A DNA stretch of 64,000 bases from Maritalea myrionectae DSM 19524. GTDB lineage: Bacteria > Pseudomonadota > Alphaproteobacteria > Rhizobiales > Devosiaceae. Made by a program: the position numbers and the translations under genes. The stretch spans positions 248,001 through 312,000 of the forward strand of contig NZ_AUHV01000004.1 in NCBI RefSeq assembly GCF_000423365.1. Reading direction: 5' to 3'. The notes under the pieces were generated by a model. It had not been told where the DNA came from and did no database searches. It saw nothing but the letters and a program-made list of their open reading frames with translations. The first letter of the stretch is position 1, and every line of letters starts with the position of its first letter. Positions 46,127-55,823 of this stretch are shown here, piece after piece.

Positions 46127-48235
46127 GTGGCCCGGCCGCAACAACTCAACCCGCTTTTTGCATCGGTCAAAAAACTCAAGGGAATCGGTCCGCAGTTGGC
46201 GCAGACTATGGCGCGCTTTTTTGGTGCGCCCGAGGGGCAAGATGCCATTTTACTGGACTTGCTGATGCATATGCCGGCAGGCATTGTCGATCGCCGACAT
46301 CAGCCGGGCGCAGCCTTCGCGCAGCCGGGGGCGATTTCGACATTTTTGCTGACCATTGATCAGCACCAACCGCCGCCGCGGGGCAATAAGCGCCTGCCCT
46401 ATCGCATCATCGCCCATGACGACACTGGCGAGATCATGCTCACTTATTTTGCCGGACGTGCCGCATGGCTGGAGAAACTCTTGCCAGAAGGTGAGCAACG
46501 CTACGTGTCTGGCATGGTGACGGCCTTTCAGGGGCAAAAGCAGATCAACCATCCGGATTTTGTGGTCAAGCCCCATCAATTTGATCAGATGCCGCTGGTT
46601 GAGCCGGTTTATCCGCTCACTCAGGGTTTGAGCGCCAAAAAACTGCAAACCGCAGTGAAAGACACATTGACCGCCCTGCCCGATTTGGCTGAATGGGTGC
46701 CAACAAATCGGCTCACATTAAATGGATGGCCCAGCTTTGCCGATGCGATGCGCCAAACGCATGCCCCAACCACGCCGGGCGATGCGGCCCTAGATGGCGC
46801 TGCGCGGGCGCGGTTGGCTTATGATGAATATTTGGCAGGGCAACTGACGCTACAAATTGTGCGCTCCACCATGACCCGCGAGACGGGTATCGCCCGCGAA
46901 TTTAGCGGTGCTTTGGCGGACAAGGTGCGGGCGGCCCTGCCCTTCAGCCTTACGCCTGGCCAAGAAGCAGCGCTGGATGACATTTATGTCGATCTGCGTC
47001 ATCGCAGAAAAATGGCGCGATTGATCCAAGGTGACGTGGGTGCGGGCAAAACCGTTGTTGCCCTGATGGCGATGGCGGCCATGGCGGAAAGCGGGGCTCA
47101 AAGCGCCTTGATGGCCCCGACCGAAATTTTGGCCACGCAGCACTTCCACTCCATTTCGAAGATTTGCGATCAGGTCGGGCTTAAAGTGGCGCTTTTGACC
47201 GGAAAGATGCCGCAGGGCCAACGGCGGTCGATCCAAGAAAAGATTGCTGCGGGAGAAATCGATATTGTTATTGGCACTCACGCCCTGTTCCAATCGAGTG
47301 TTGAATTTGCTCATTTGGGCTTAACGGTGGTCGATGAACAGCATCGATTTGGCGTGCACCAACGCTTGGCGCTTTCGGACAAGGGACGCAAGACCGAACT
47401 GTTGGTCATGACCGCAACGCCGATCCCGCGCACGCTGGTTTTGACCCACTTTGGCGATATGGATGTGAGCCTGCTCACGGACAAGCCGAAGGGGCGACAG
47501 CCCATTGATACGGCCATTCTTTCAGAGAAAGACTATGATCGGGTGGTCTCCCGGCTCGGCCAGCGGATGGCTGATGGGATACAAGCCTTTTGGGTGTGTC
47601 CTTTGGTGGAGGAATCCGAACACCTCAACGCCACTTCAGCGGAAGACCGGTTTAAAGCGCTGGACCAAGCCTTCCCTGGGCGCGTTGGGCTGGTGCATGG
47701 TCGCATGGCCGCCGCGGATAAACAGGCTGTGATGGAGCGGTTTGCCGCAGGTGATTTGCAGATATTGGTGGCGACGACGGTAATTGAAGTGGGTGTTGAT
47801 GTACCCAATGCCACCATCATGATTATTGAACATGCCGAACGGTTCGGCCTATCACAATTGCATCAGCTCCGCGGTCGTGTGGGCCGTGGCAGCAAAAAAT
47901 CGGCCTGCCTGCTGTTGCATGGTGAGAATTTGAGCGAAATCGCGCAAAAGCGGCTGGAAACCATCAAAGAAACCGAAGATGGCTTTAAAATCGCCGAGCG
48001 CGATTTGGAATTGCGCGGCGAAGGCGATTTGATGGGCACGCGCCAATCCGGCATGCCGGGCTATCGCATAGCGATTCCGGATTTCCATCGTGACTTGCTG
48101 GATATGGCCCATGAAGATGCCTCGAATATCATCGAAGCCAACCCGGGTTTAACGGGTCCGCAGGGCGACGCTGTGCGGGCATTGCTTTATCTATTTAGAA
48201 AAGACTTGGCGATTCCACTGCTCAAGGCGGGCTAG
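46127..48235 (+). CDS. recG: ATP-dependent DNA helicase RecG
   Basis: A 702-residue helicase that remodels stalled forks. The wedge domain is followed by the helicase core with GDVGAGKTVVALMAM (Walker A), VDEQHRFGVHQR (DEQH box), and motif VI near LSQLHQLRGRVGRG. The GTG at 46127 is preferred: AAGGA at 46116-46120 lies six bases before it, and homologues start near RPxxLNPLFA. An ATG at 46112 would add five residues. Confidence 0.95.
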   Translation: MARPQQLNPLFASVKKLKGIGPQLAQTMARFFGAPEGQDAILLDLLMHMPAGIVDRRHQPGAAFAQPGAISTFLLTIDQHQPPPRGNKRLPYRIIAHDDTGEIMLTYFAGRAAWLEKLLPEGEQRYVSGMVTAFQGQKQINHPDFVVKPHQFDQMPLVEPVYPLTQGLSAKKLQTAVKDTLTALPDLAEWVPTNRLTLNGWPSFADAMRQTHAPTTPGDAALDGAARARLAYDEYLAGQLTLQIVRSTMTRETGIAREFSGALADKVRAALPFSLTPGQEAALDDIYVDLRHRRKMARLIQGDVGAGKTVVALMAMAAMAESGAQSALMAPTEILATQHFHSISKICDQVGLKVALLTGKMPQGQRRSIQEKIAAGEIDIVIGTHALFQSSVEFAHLGLTVVDEQHRFGVHQRLALSDKGRKTELLVMTATPIPRTLVLTHFGDMDVSLLTDKPKGRQPIDTAILSEKDYDRVVSRLGQRMADGIQAFWVCPLVEESEHLNATSAEDRFKALDQAFPGRVGLVHGRMAAADKQAVMERFAAGDLQILVATTVIEVGVDVPNATIMIIEHAERFGLSQLHQLRGRVGRGSKKSACLLLHGENLSEIAQKRLETIKETEDGFKIAERDLELRGEGDLMGTRQSGMPGYRIAIPDFHRDLLDMAHEDASNIIEANPGLTGPQGDAVRALLYLFRKDLAIPLLKAG

Positions 48236-48236
48236 G

Positions 48237-48980
48237 TTAGCTCGCCTTGGTGTTTTCCTCGCGCACTGTTTCTTCGGCCTCTTCCGCCAATTCAGCCATC
48301 TTGGCCTGATATTCTGGAGACACAAGGCCAGCAGAGATCACCAGCTTTGCGCCATCTTCAACTGACATATCCAAGACATTGATGTCTTTGCGCGGCACGA
48401 ACAGCAAGAAGCCAGAGGTGGGGTTAGGCGTTGTCGGCAAGAACACACTAATAATGTCTTCGCCATCGACTTTGTCGGCCACCTCGCCCTTGGCGGTGGT
48501 GGAAATGAATACCAATGCCCACAAGCCGGGACGCGGGTATTGAATCAGGCCGACTTGCTTGAAGTTTGAGTGGCTTTGGCTGACAACGGTTTCGAAGATT
48601 TGTTTAAGGCCGCGATAAAGAATCGAGACAAACGGCATGCGGTGCAAAATGCTTTCGCCAAACTGCACCAGCGTCCGACCAACCAGGTTGGCAGTTAAAA
48701 AGCCGAGAAGCACAATGGCAATAAATGCAATGACCAGCCCAAAGCCAGGTATCGCGACGGGCAAATAGGTGTCAGGGTTATATTGCGGCGGGATCAACGG
48801 TTTGACGAAATCATCGACAATGCGAATGATCGACCAAGTGATATACATGGTCAGCCCGATGGGCGCCGCAATCACCAGACCGGTCAAAAAATAGTTTGTT
48901 AATCTGCGGGCAGGCTTTGGATGATGGCCATGATCCGCGTGATCGTCACTATGCTTTTTATCATTCTTATCGTTCATCAT
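48237..48980 (-). CDS. DUF502 membrane protein
   Basis: A 247-residue protein. The N-terminus is His-rich and charged (HSDDHADHGHHPK), then come two membrane helices (LTNYFLTGLVIAAPIGLTMYI and the LVIAFIAIVLLGFLTANLVG region), then a soluble part with VFLPTTPNPTSGFLL, the DUF502 hallmark. Function unknown. Convergent with recG, with one base between the stops. Confidence 0.88.
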   Translation of the reverse strand: MMNDKNDKKHSDDHADHGHHPKPARRLTNYFLTGLVIAAPIGLTMYITWSIIRIVDDFVKPLIPPQYNPDTYLPVAIPGFGLVIAFIAIVLLGFLTANLVGRTLVQFGESILHRMPFVSILYRGLKQIFETVVSQSHSNFKQVGLIQYPRPGLWALVFISTTAKGEVADKVDGEDIISVFLPTTPNPTSGFLLFVPRKDINVLDMSVEDGAKLVISAGLVSPEYQAKMAELAEEAEETVREENTKAS

Positions 48981-49055
48981 AGAAACCTATATAGACCGTC
49001 GAATCCGCAATACAACGGCTTTAGCGCATTTTGTGGCGTTTACGAAGTGCTGTCA

Positions 49056-50882
49056 TCACTCAACCGTCACCGATTTGGCAAGATTTCGGGGCTGATCCAC
49101 GTCCGTCCCCATAAATACGGCTGTGTAATAGGCCAGTAATTGTACCGGAATTGCGCAGATAATTGGCATCACAAATTCGTGGGCATCGGGCACAATAATG
49201 ATTTCGTCGACGTCGTCACCAACGGATTTTGCGCCAGCTTCGTCGGTGATGAGAATAATCTTGCCGCCCCGTGCCGCAACTTCATGCATGTTGGAAATGG
49301 TTTTGTCGAACAAATCATCCGACGGCGCCACTACAACAACAGGCAGTGTTTCGTCAATGAGCGCAATTGGACCGTGTTTCAACTCACCCGAAGCATAGCC
49401 CTCGGCATGAATATAGGTGATCTCTTTCAGCTTTAGAGCACCTTCCATGGCGATGGGGAATAACGATCCACGGCCAAGATAAAGCACATCTTTGGCCTTT
49501 GACAATTTATGGCTGATTTGATCAATTTTTTCTTCTGAACCAAGCGCCTTGGTGATCGCACCGGGCAATTTGGCCAGCATATCGACAAGCTCAAACTCTT
49601 GAGCCTCAGAAATATGGCCGCGCTGGCGACCAGCCGCAATTGCCAAAGACGCCAACACCGACAATTGCGCTGTTGTGGCTTTGGTTGAGGCCACGGAAAT
49701 TTCAGGGCCGCACAAGATGGGGAATACAATATCGCTTTCACGGGCAATAGTGCTTTCCTGCGCGTTGACGATGGAGGCGATGTGCTGACCATTTTCCTTG
49801 CAATAGCGCAAAGCAGCCAGCGTATCCGCTGTCTCACCAGACTGCGAAATAAACAGCGCTAAACCGCCAGCATCCATTGGCGGTTCGCGATAACGAAACT
49901 CGGACGCCACATCAACTTCCACGGGCAAACGTGCATATTTTTCAAACCAATATTTTGCCACTAGGCCCGCATAATAGGCCGTGCCACAGGCTGAAATGGT
50001 CAAACGGTTGAGCGACTTGAAATCAAAAGGCAGCTTGCTTGGCAGCTTCACTTTGCCGTTGGCCAAATCCAAATAGTGCGACGCCGTGTGGGAAATCGCA
50101 TCGGGCTGCTCATAGATTTCTTTGAGCATAAAGTGCCTATGATTGCCTTTATCCACCATGCTCACGCCCAATTGCGTTTGCGCCATGGCCCGTTCCACCG
50201 GTTGCCCTTCACGATCAAAGATACGCGCGTCATCTTTGGTGATGGCAACCCAGTCGCCTTCTTCCAAATAAGTGACTTTGTTGGTGAAAGGCGCAATGGC
50301 AATGGCATCGGACCCGAGGATCATCTCGTTTTCGCCGTGGCCGACAGCTAGTGGTGCGCCTTGGCGTGCACCAACAATCAGATTGTCTTCGCCTTTGAAC
50401 ATCATGGCGAGGGCAAATGCCCCCTCGAGCCGCTTGATCACACTGGCTGCCGCATCGAATGGTGCCATGCCGCGATCGAGTTCGCGGGTGACCATCAGCG
50501 CTACGATTTCGGTGTCGGTTTCAGAAACCGGCTTATACCCGTCCTTATCCAACTCCGTTTTCAGTTCACGGAAATTTTCAATGATGCCATTGTGCACAAT
50601 CGCCACGCGATTTGTGGTGTGGGGGTGGGCATTTGCTTCGGTCGGCGCGCCATGAGTTGCCCAGCGTGTGTGGCCGATGCCAATCGTGCCATCCAACGGT
50701 TCGGCTGCCAAACGTTCGCGCAAATTGGTCAATTTGCCCGGGGCACGGCGGCGGTCGATCCTGCCATCTACTGACGTTGCCAGGCCAGCGCTGTCATAAC
50801 CACGATATTCAAGCCGTTTTAGCGCATCTACAATCCGATCAGCGACTGGTGTCGTGCTGACAATCCCTACAATCCCACACAT
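49056..50882 (-). CDS. glmS: Glutamine--fructose-6-phosphate aminotransferase
   Basis: A 608-residue enzyme making glucosamine-6-phosphate for the cell wall. The N-terminal Cys2 starts the glutaminase domain (CGIVGIV), with GIGHTRWATHG. The second half has two SIS domains (FISQSGETADTLAAL), ending DQPRNLAKSVTVE. Nine bases separate its start from the glmU stop, so the two are likely co-transcribed. Confidence 0.97.
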   Translation of the reverse strand: MCGIVGIVSTTPVADRIVDALKRLEYRGYDSAGLATSVDGRIDRRRAPGKLTNLRERLAAEPLDGTIGIGHTRWATHGAPTEANAHPHTTNRVAIVHNGIIENFRELKTELDKDGYKPVSETDTEIVALMVTRELDRGMAPFDAAASVIKRLEGAFALAMMFKGEDNLIVGARQGAPLAVGHGENEMILGSDAIAIAPFTNKVTYLEEGDWVAITKDDARIFDREGQPVERAMAQTQLGVSMVDKGNHRHFMLKEIYEQPDAISHTASHYLDLANGKVKLPSKLPFDFKSLNRLTISACGTAYYAGLVAKYWFEKYARLPVEVDVASEFRYREPPMDAGGLALFISQSGETADTLAALRYCKENGQHIASIVNAQESTIARESDIVFPILCGPEISVASTKATTAQLSVLASLAIAAGRQRGHISEAQEFELVDMLAKLPGAITKALGSEEKIDQISHKLSKAKDVLYLGRGSLFPIAMEGALKLKEITYIHAEGYASGELKHGPIALIDETLPVVVVAPSDDLFDKTISNMHEVAARGGKIILITDEAGAKSVGDDVDEIIIVPDAHEFVMPIICAIPVQLLAYYTAVFMGTDVDQPRNLAKSVTVE

Positions 50883-50891
50883 ATAGTTTTC

Positions 50892-52229
50892 CTAATTCTT
50901 GTCTTCCCACCGCGCTCGAATGCGGGCGGCATAGTTTTCTTTATTGACCTGGCGCGCACGACCGATCGCCAAGGCATCTTTTTCCACATTCTCAGTCACC
51001 ACAGAACCGGACGCTACATAGGCACCATCAGCAATGGTGACCGGCGCCACCAGGGCGCTATTCGAGCCGATAAAGGCATTATCGCCGATTTCGGTGACAA
51101 ATTTGTTTTTCCCGTCATAGTTGCAGGTAATGGTGCCTGCGCCAATGTTGGTTGCTTTGCCCACTTTGGCATCACCAATATAGCTGAGATGGTTGAGCTT
51201 TGCGCCCTCGCCGATTTCAGCTTTTTTGGTTTCAACAAAATTGCCGACCTTTACGCCAGCCGCCAGATTAGTGCCTGGCCGCAAACGGGCATATGGTCCA
51301 ATTTGCCCCGCTGGCCCCACATGCGCGCCCTCTAAATGAGAAAACGCTTGAATATGAGCACCTTTTTCTATGCTCACGCCTGGCCCGAACACCACATTGG
51401 GTTCAACAATCACGTCTTTTTCAATTTGCGTATCATAGCTGAAAAACACTGTCTCCGGCGCAACAAGTGTAACCCCCTCTTTCATAAAGCGGGCACGGCG
51501 CGCTTGTTGGAAAATGCGTTCAGCCTCGGCCAGTTGGCCACGATCATTGATGCCGAGCACCGTCACAAAAGGACATTCGACGCTGCGCACTTTAAGGCCC
51601 TTGGCATTTGCAATCTCAATCGCATCCGTGAGCAAGAATTCACCTTGCACATTATCATTTTTGATCTCATCAATGACTGTGCGCAGACATTCGGCCTTAA
51701 AACCAATAATGCCGGAGTTGCAGAATTTAATTTTGCGCTCTGATGGGGTGGCGTCTTTCTCCTCCCGGATGGCCTTTACTTGACCATGTTCAACCAAGAT
51801 TCGGCCATATCCAAACGGTTCAGGCGTTTGAAACCCGACAACGGTTAAATCTGCGCCAGCATTTAGCGAGGCAATGGCATCTTCAATCACGTCAGGTGAA
51901 ACAAGCGGGGCATCGGCCAACAGCACAATGACGTTGCCTTGGAAATCTTGCCACGCCTCACGCGCCGCCATGACCGCATGGCCAGTGCCCAATCGTTCCG
52001 CCTGTATCGATGAGGTTATGTGGCTATCCACAGATTTGGCATAATCGCGCACATGATCATGATTGGGGCCGACAACCACATGGCGGACCGTCGCGCCTGC
52101 CGCAGCGCAAGCAGCCAAAACATGCCCAATCATGGGCCGCCCACCAACTTTGTGCAGCACTTTTGGCGTTTCCGATTTCATGCGCGTGCCTTCGCCTGCG
52201 CCCAAAACAATCGTCAAAATATCGGTCAT
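50892..52229 (-). CDS. glmU: Bifunctional N-acetylglucosamine-1-P uridyltransferase/acetyltransferase
   Basis: A 445-residue enzyme. LGAGEGTRMKSETPKVLHKVGGRPM is the nucleotidyltransferase loop; the C-terminal half is a left-handed beta-helix with hexapeptide repeats, ending in the acetyl-CoA region (ASGSVVTENVEKDALAIGRARQV). ATG at 52229 gives the family N-terminus; an upstream start would add ten residues. Works with GlmS for UDP-GlcNAc. Confidence 0.96.
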   Translation of the reverse strand: MTDILTIVLGAGEGTRMKSETPKVLHKVGGRPMIGHVLAACAAAGATVRHVVVGPNHDHVRDYAKSVDSHITSSIQAERLGTGHAVMAAREAWQDFQGNVIVLLADAPLVSPDVIEDAIASLNAGADLTVVGFQTPEPFGYGRILVEHGQVKAIREEKDATPSERKIKFCNSGIIGFKAECLRTVIDEIKNDNVQGEFLLTDAIEIANAKGLKVRSVECPFVTVLGINDRGQLAEAERIFQQARRARFMKEGVTLVAPETVFFSYDTQIEKDVIVEPNVVFGPGVSIEKGAHIQAFSHLEGAHVGPAGQIGPYARLRPGTNLAAGVKVGNFVETKKAEIGEGAKLNHLSYIGDAKVGKATNIGAGTITCNYDGKNKFVTEIGDNAFIGSNSALVAPVTIADGAYVASGSVVTENVEKDALAIGRARQVNKENYAARIRARWEDKN

Positions 52230-52365
52230 AAAAGCCTGATCCCCACCCCTTTTAAACACTTCAATTGGGCATATGCCACGAATGTGTTGGCAAAATGGTA
52301 AATTATGTCAGCATTAGCAGTTGTGGTTAATAGTTTGATTCGCAGCTCTTTTAGGGAAAGTAGTG

Positions 52366-53286
52366 ATGACAGAACAAGAACTCAATCAATTTAAGCAATC
52401 GGATATGCGATTGTGGGGGTTTGTTGCGGTTACTGCTTTGACGACCATGTTGGTCTTTTCTTCCGCCGGCCTTTTGTTGCCCAAGGGCTGGAACAATATA
52501 CTCAAAGAAACCCCTAATAATCTTGGTACATTGGCGCAGGTGCAATCTGAACTGCGCGCGATGCGTATGGAATTTGCTGCGATCAAACGCGAGTCAAACG
52601 TTGCAGACAGTCGCCTCAACCTAGGCGAGGAAAGCAACAGTTTTGTTTCAAAGCGCGTGCGGGCCCTTGAAGCAAGCATCCCAATCCTTCTTGAGGCACT
52701 ACCACCAGGCGCACAGGTGGATAAGAACCTGATCACAGCATCCATCAACCAGGCCAATGGCGAGGAGATTATTCGCCTTGACGATGATTTGAAGGTGTCG
52801 CGCTCCTATCTTTTTGAAAACCTGCCCCTAGCGGAACGTGCGCCGCCAGAAATGCAGCAAGATCTACCTGAAATTGTGGCCAGCATTGATGGCAATGCGG
52901 TTCCAACTGAAGTCATGCAAGATGCGGAAGATGGCGCGGAAAACCAAACTCTCGATGCTGTGGACCCACAAACCACTGCCAGTATCGATGCAATGGCAGC
53001 CTTGCCTGAGACAGACCTTACCTATGGCGTGATTTTGGGACCGAAGATCGATAAGAACAAAGCCCAACTCAATTGGCTCAATATCAAATCAAACGTGGGC
53101 ACGCTGTTACTCGGACTGGAGCCAAAAATGATTCCTGTGGTCAACGAGTCGGAAAAAATTCAACTCGTGGTCGGTCCATTGGACGCCGAAACAGATGCAA
53201 CGCAATTGTGCCGCGAAATAATTCGACAGGGCTATGTGTGTGAAGCAGGCGGATTTGATGGAATTCCGCTGGAAGATTTGGGCTGA
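52366..53286 (+). CDS. Membrane-anchored protein with SPOR-like C-terminal domain
   Basis: A 306-residue protein with a single membrane helix (FVAVTALTTMLVFSSAGLLLP, about 18-40), a coiled-coil-like middle (about 55-100), an acidic linker, and a C-terminal segment from YGVILGPKIDKNKAQLNW to VVGPLDAETDATQLCREIIRQGY that resembles a SPOR domain (two Cys-like positions and a beta-alpha pattern). It is a candidate peptidoglycan-binding divisome protein. An in-frame GTG at 52363 is an alternative start. Function uncertain. Confidence 0.6.
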   Translation: MTEQELNQFKQSDMRLWGFVAVTALTTMLVFSSAGLLLPKGWNNILKETPNNLGTLAQVQSELRAMRMEFAAIKRESNVADSRLNLGEESNSFVSKRVRALEASIPILLEALPPGAQVDKNLITASINQANGEEIIRLDDDLKVSRSYLFENLPLAERAPPEMQQDLPEIVASIDGNAVPTEVMQDAEDGAENQTLDAVDPQTTASIDAMAALPETDLTYGVILGPKIDKNKAQLNWLNIKSNVGTLLLGLEPKMIPVVNESEKIQLVVGPLDAETDATQLCREIIRQGYVCEAGGFDGIPLEDLG

Positions 53287-53378
53287 TTTACAAAAAAATC
53301 CGAAAGTTGAAATATTGTGGTTGACACAAGCGCGAATAAAACTATTGTCCGCGCTGTTCGCTGATGAACACCGCTCTT

Positions 53379-53454
53379 GTGCCCGTAGCTCAGCTGGTAG
53401 AGCATCCGACTTTTAATCGGACGGTCGAAGGTTCGAATCCTTCCGGGCACACCA
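53379..53454 (+). tRNA. tRNA-Lys (UUU)
   Basis: A 76-base tRNA. Acceptor arms GTGCCCG and CGGGCAC pair fully, discriminator A, and CCA is encoded at 53452-53454. The anticodon loop CTTTTAA reads UUU. D-loop (AGCTGGTAGAG) and T-loop (TTCGAAT) are normal. The NRPS cluster begins 142 bases downstream. Confidence 0.97.
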
Positions 53455-53595
53455 TTACCTTCAAAGACTTACCGCACTTTCTTCATTCAAATCGCCTTGC
53501 GCAATTTGAATCGATTTAGCGCGTCTTGATGATGTAAATCCTCAGAACTTTTCTTTTGCGCCAATCATTTGTGAATCTGAAACAGGTCTGCTTAT

Positions 53596-54360
53596 ATGCA
53601 TGCCAACGGTGTTTCTGACATTGATTTGGAGCTTTTGTTTATGCCTGCAACCACATCCCCTCTGCAGCTTTTCTGCTTTCCGCAGGCTGGCGCTGATGCG
53701 GCTATTTTTAAGAGCTGGGAGCGCTTTTTGCAGGACAATGTGCAGGTAACCCCGGTTACCCTTCCAGGGCGTGGTGTGCGGCTTGATGAGACACCACCAA
53801 ATGATTTTCAACAGCTCTGCGATGATCTGTTCGAAGAATTGCGTGGGGGCACCATGAAGCACTTTGCGTTTTTGGGTTCCAGCATGGGCGGGTGGATTTC
53901 CTATGAACTGGCGTGGCGCTTTGAGCAGATTGGACAGGCACCCGAATTTATCGTTGCGCTGACTTCACCCTCGCCGGACCAGCCACGGGATCTGCCAACG
54001 CTGGAGGATGAATCGCGGATTACAGATGATCTGTTGGCGTTCAACTCACACTTTAAGGAACTTATGCAATATCCTGAATTATTGGAATTGTTACTTCCAG
54101 CAATTGTCAGTGATTTTCGGATGTGCGCAGCTTATAAGCCAGTGACTGGCCGGAAAATCTCTTCCGACATTTTGGCAATTGCCGGGAATCAAGACACCGT
54201 GACGCACCCAGAGACTATGCAACCTTGGGCCCAGTTTACAAGTGGTCAGTTTATGCTTCAGCACATCGAGGGCCAACACCATATGCATGAAGCGCCGAGC
54301 CAAGAATTGCAAAATATCGTCAATGATTATGTGACACGAAAAATTCATGCCCCTGTATGA
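53596..54360 (+). CDS. Type II thioesterase (NRPS-associated alpha/beta hydrolase)
   Basis: A 254-residue hydrolase. LFCFPQAGADA near the N-terminus and the nucleophile elbow GSSMGGW (Ser96) are typical of the external thioesterases that clear misloaded carrier proteins in nonribosomal peptide assembly. The catalytic His lies in EGQHHMHEA near the end. Start is uncertain: ATG at 53596 or at 53641. It overlaps the phosphopantetheinyl transferase gene by 14 bases. Confidence 0.85.
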   Translation: MHANGVSDIDLELLFMPATTSPLQLFCFPQAGADAAIFKSWERFLQDNVQVTPVTLPGRGVRLDETPPNDFQQLCDDLFEELRGGTMKHFAFLGSSMGGWISYELAWRFEQIGQAPEFIVALTSPSPDQPRDLPTLEDESRITDDLLAFNSHFKELMQYPELLELLLPAIVSDFRMCAAYKPVTGRKISSDILAIAGNQDTVTHPETMQPWAQFTSGQFMLQHIEGQHHMHEAPSQELQNIVNDYVTRKIHAPV

Positions 54361-55051
54361 CCAACTTGAGGCGTGCCGATCACAGATCCAGAATGCGCTG
54401 GAGGCCGACCAAGCTGCTGTTTTTTATGCGCCGCTTGACGCATTAAATGAGTTCTCTCCGCTCATAACGCCTGATGAAGCCGCGCGATTTGATCGGGTTT
54501 GGGTGCCCGCACAACGCAAAGCGCATATTTGGGGCCGGACCTTGGTCCGATATTTCTTAAAACTGCCAACCGATGATTTTGACCTGACTGAGAATGGTAA
54601 GCCGATCAGCAATGTCGCCCAGTTCAACATCTCACACACGCAGCATGTGGTTGCGGTTGCATTTCATCAAGAACACCCCGTGGGCGTGGATATTGAAACA
54701 ATATCCCGTAAAAAAGAGGCCGACAGCCTGATCGATATGGTGTGCCACGCTAACGAAAAAGCCTGGATCGGGCGACTTGAACCGGCAGAGCAAGGGCCTG
54801 GATTTATGCGCATGTGGGTGCGCAAAGAAGCGCTGTTGAAGGTGACGGCGATGGGGTTAATTGACGAGCTTAATTCCATAGACGTACGGCTAAATACGCA
54901 TAATCCCACCATCGAGTTTTCCGGATCATTTCGCTTGTTGGATTTTGATGATCATAACGCAGAAATAATTGGCTGCTTGGCCACAAATTCGGCGGTAAAA
55001 AGCTGGGTTCTGACTTGCCTCAACAGCAAGGAATTGCTAGGTTTATCGTAG
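54347..55051 (+). CDS. 4'-phosphopantetheinyl transferase (Sfp type)
   Basis: A 234-residue enzyme that attaches the phosphopantetheine arm to carrier proteins. The VGVDIE motif (about residue 112) and the WVRKEALLK motif (about 158-166) carry the magnesium ligands. It starts within the thioesterase gene (ATG overlapping the TGA), so the two are translationally coupled. Its likely target is the NRPS encoded at the right end. Confidence 0.9.
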   Translation: MPLYDQLEACRSQIQNALEADQAAVFYAPLDALNEFSPLITPDEAARFDRVWVPAQRKAHIWGRTLVRYFLKLPTDDFDLTENGKPISNVAQFNISHTQHVVAVAFHQEHPVGVDIETISRKKEADSLIDMVCHANEKAWIGRLEPAEQGPGFMRMWVRKEALLKVTAMGLIDELNSIDVRLNTHNPTIEFSGSFRLLDFDDHNAEIIGCLATNSAVKSWVLTCLNSKELLGLS

Positions 55052-55128
55052 ATTTTGCGGCTAGATTTGAGACGCGCAAAATCATCTGATTTTTAAAAAG
55101 CATACTGCATCAACTGAGGCCCTAGATA

Positions 55129-55785
55129 ATGAATAATATTCCCCATTGGGCCCTCTCCCTTTCACACATTTTGAGCACCAACTCATCAGGCGAGAATGCT
55201 CCGCCGCTTGCGTCTGCGGGGGTCGAAAAGGATGATTTTGATGCGGTGATCAGGTGGGTTTGCGATGGACTGTTGCCCGTGGCGAAAAATGTCACGCAAT
55301 TGAGGGCCGAAGATTTATCGCCTATTCGGCGCGTCGAGGAATTGGGGCAGCGATGGCAAGCGGACGGTACATATGATGGCCAACAGTGGGCTGCTGCTTT
55401 GCGGGACATGTTTGTGCAGCAAACGGGTCAATCCTTCGCATATGACGCGACTTATGATGCGGCCCATGAAAGTGCCATGGAATTTGCGGGCAAAAATCAG
55501 GACATGATCAATGAGCATTTCGGCAGTGCGGAGAATTATGCGGAGTATTATGCCGAAACAGACACCAATGCGATGCTGGCCTTTTTCAACCGCACAATAA
55601 GCGCGGCCATGGGCGAAGGCATTGCAAAAAGCTTTGAGACACAAAGCGTCGACGAATTTTTGAATAGTTGTCCTGACGCATTTTTGCGCGGCTTGATGCG
55701 CAGCTATCAGAATGCCCTAGGCCCTAAAAGCCAGGCGGAATTGGCAACAGAATTGCGGGATAAACTGCAGCAGGCCATCACCTAA
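55129..55785 (+). CDS. Unrecognised protein in the NRPS locus
   Basis: A 218-residue soluble protein, acidic and helix-rich, with no signal peptide or membrane helix. Its composition looks like a real gene and it lies between the transferase gene and the TauD-type oxygenase on the same strand. I do not recognise the family. A conserved-looking core is HESAMEFAGKNQDMINEHFGSAENYAEYYAE. Confidence 0.6.
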   Translation: MNNIPHWALSLSHILSTNSSGENAPPLASAGVEKDDFDAVIRWVCDGLLPVAKNVTQLRAEDLSPIRRVEELGQRWQADGTYDGQQWAAALRDMFVQQTGQSFAYDATYDAAHESAMEFAGKNQDMINEHFGSAENYAEYYAETDTNAMLAFFNRTISAAMGEGIAKSFETQSVDEFLNSCPDAFLRGLMRSYQNALGPKSQAELATELRDKLQQAIT

Positions 55786-55823
55786 AATAAACAAAAATAA
55801 GAATTGTCATCTGGGAGAGAGAA

